This document shows positions 63,745 through 64,000 of a stretch of DNA of 64,000 bases, in pieces. Numbering within the stretch: position 1 is the first letter of the stretch; each line of letters begins with the position of its first letter. Below the pieces are notes generated by a model, which ran no database searches, was not told where the DNA came from, and worked only from the letters and a program-made list of their open reading frames with translations. This stretch comes from Anoplolepis gracilipes (Eukaryota; Arthropoda; Insecta; Hymenoptera; Formicidae). Position numbers and translations under genes: made by a program. The DNA lies in NCBI RefSeq assembly GCF_047496725.1, contig NC_132979.1, positions 5,535,501 through 5,599,500 of the forward strand. The letters run 5' to 3'.

Positions 63745-63864
63745 CTCACCTAAAATCCCAATACGCTTTGTCATGGATAGACAGAGAAACATGTTCACGC
63801 GAATACGTGGAACCACGCGCGTTACCAAGCCATACATCATATCCTGCATCCGACAATACGTATC
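61409..63864 (-). CDS. LIP-L: acid lipase, 5' end beyond the right edge
   Basis: Six of eight exons are present: 63750-63864 (exon 3), 63128-63374, 62890-63048, 62173-62257, 61876-62036 and 61409-61558. All have GT-AG introns and phases identical to LIP-H and LIP-I. Exon 3 gives VWLGNARG, exon 4 the nucleophile YIGHSQGTT, exon 7 the acid YSNNDWLAN and exon 8 the His in NHLDYMW; the stop follows LMTNF. Exons 1 and 2 (signal peptide and oxyanion loop) should lie beyond position 64000, since 63865-64000 is intron. No lesion is seen, so the gene is probably functional. Confidence 0.9.
63705..63740. repeat. (TA)n microsatellite in LIP-L intron 3
   Basis: A TA run ending 9 bp before the splice donor of exon 3. 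Confidence 0.85.
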
Positions 63865-64000
63865 CTAGAATCAAAGATTTATTATTACAATATAACAGAA
63901 AACAAATAATAACAAGCAATTAACAAAAACAATATAAATTAGATTGCAAATAATAGAGTAAAAATTTTTATCAATTTTTGAGTTCTTTCTAAATAAAAAT

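Noticed and set aside
1..64000. tRNA, rRNA, CRISPR arrays, operons or bacterial-type genes
   Set aside because: No cloverleaf, rRNA core or regularly spaced repeat was recognised. The gene structures are clearly eukaryotic.

Overview
The window looks like nuclear DNA of an insect, most likely a hymenopteran and plausibly an ant. It is very AT-rich, its genes are split by short introns, and it carries mariner-like, Penelope-like and MITE-type repeats plus many microsatellites. It encodes an insect-type LC8 dynein light chain and two families of secreted hydrolases typical of insect digestive and lysosomal repertoires. The order-level assignment is inference; nothing in the window fixes the species.

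Layout. (1) About 2.2-37.1 kb, all on the minus strand: a tandem array of six pepsin/cathepsin D-like aspartic protease genes, here called AP-A to AP-F, each with eight coding exons and the same intron phases. AP-A, AP-B, AP-C and AP-E are intact (379, 375, 377 and 369 aa). AP-D and AP-F are pseudogenes. Both have lost the G or T of catalytic DTG motifs in both lobes, and both carry independent frameshifts in exon 6 (+2 bp and -8 bp). None of the copies has the polyproline loop of classical cathepsin D, which fits a secreted, digestive-type role. A conserved block at 481-610 normally found upstream of AP-A/B/C suggests that another copy lies just left of the window.

(2) About 39.5-42.2 kb, plus strand: a CpG-rich promoter and 5' region, then the two coding exons of an 89-aa dynein light chain LC8, a housekeeping gene separating the two arrays.

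(3) About 45.4-64.0 kb, all on the minus strand: a tandem array of acid (gastric/lysosomal-type) lipases. LIP-H (430 aa) and LIP-I (431 aa) are complete with eight exons each. LIP-L is intact but its first two exons lie beyond the right edge. Two decayed lipase fragments lie between LIP-I and LIP-L, and a decayed duplicate of the last exon lies beside LIP-H.

The paralogs act as internal controls for dating insertions. Several MITE-like elements sit in one paralog while the sister keeps the empty site (11.2 kb, 15.5 kb, 51.3 kb). A deleted mariner remnant is shared by AP-B and AP-C and so predates that duplication. A Penelope-like element that has lost its reverse transcriptase core sits between AP-C and AP-D. 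I found no convincing new biological system. The most interesting signals are the parallel inactivation of AP-D and AP-F, a conserved GATAA motif at fixed distances from the start codons, and the clean empty-site pairs.
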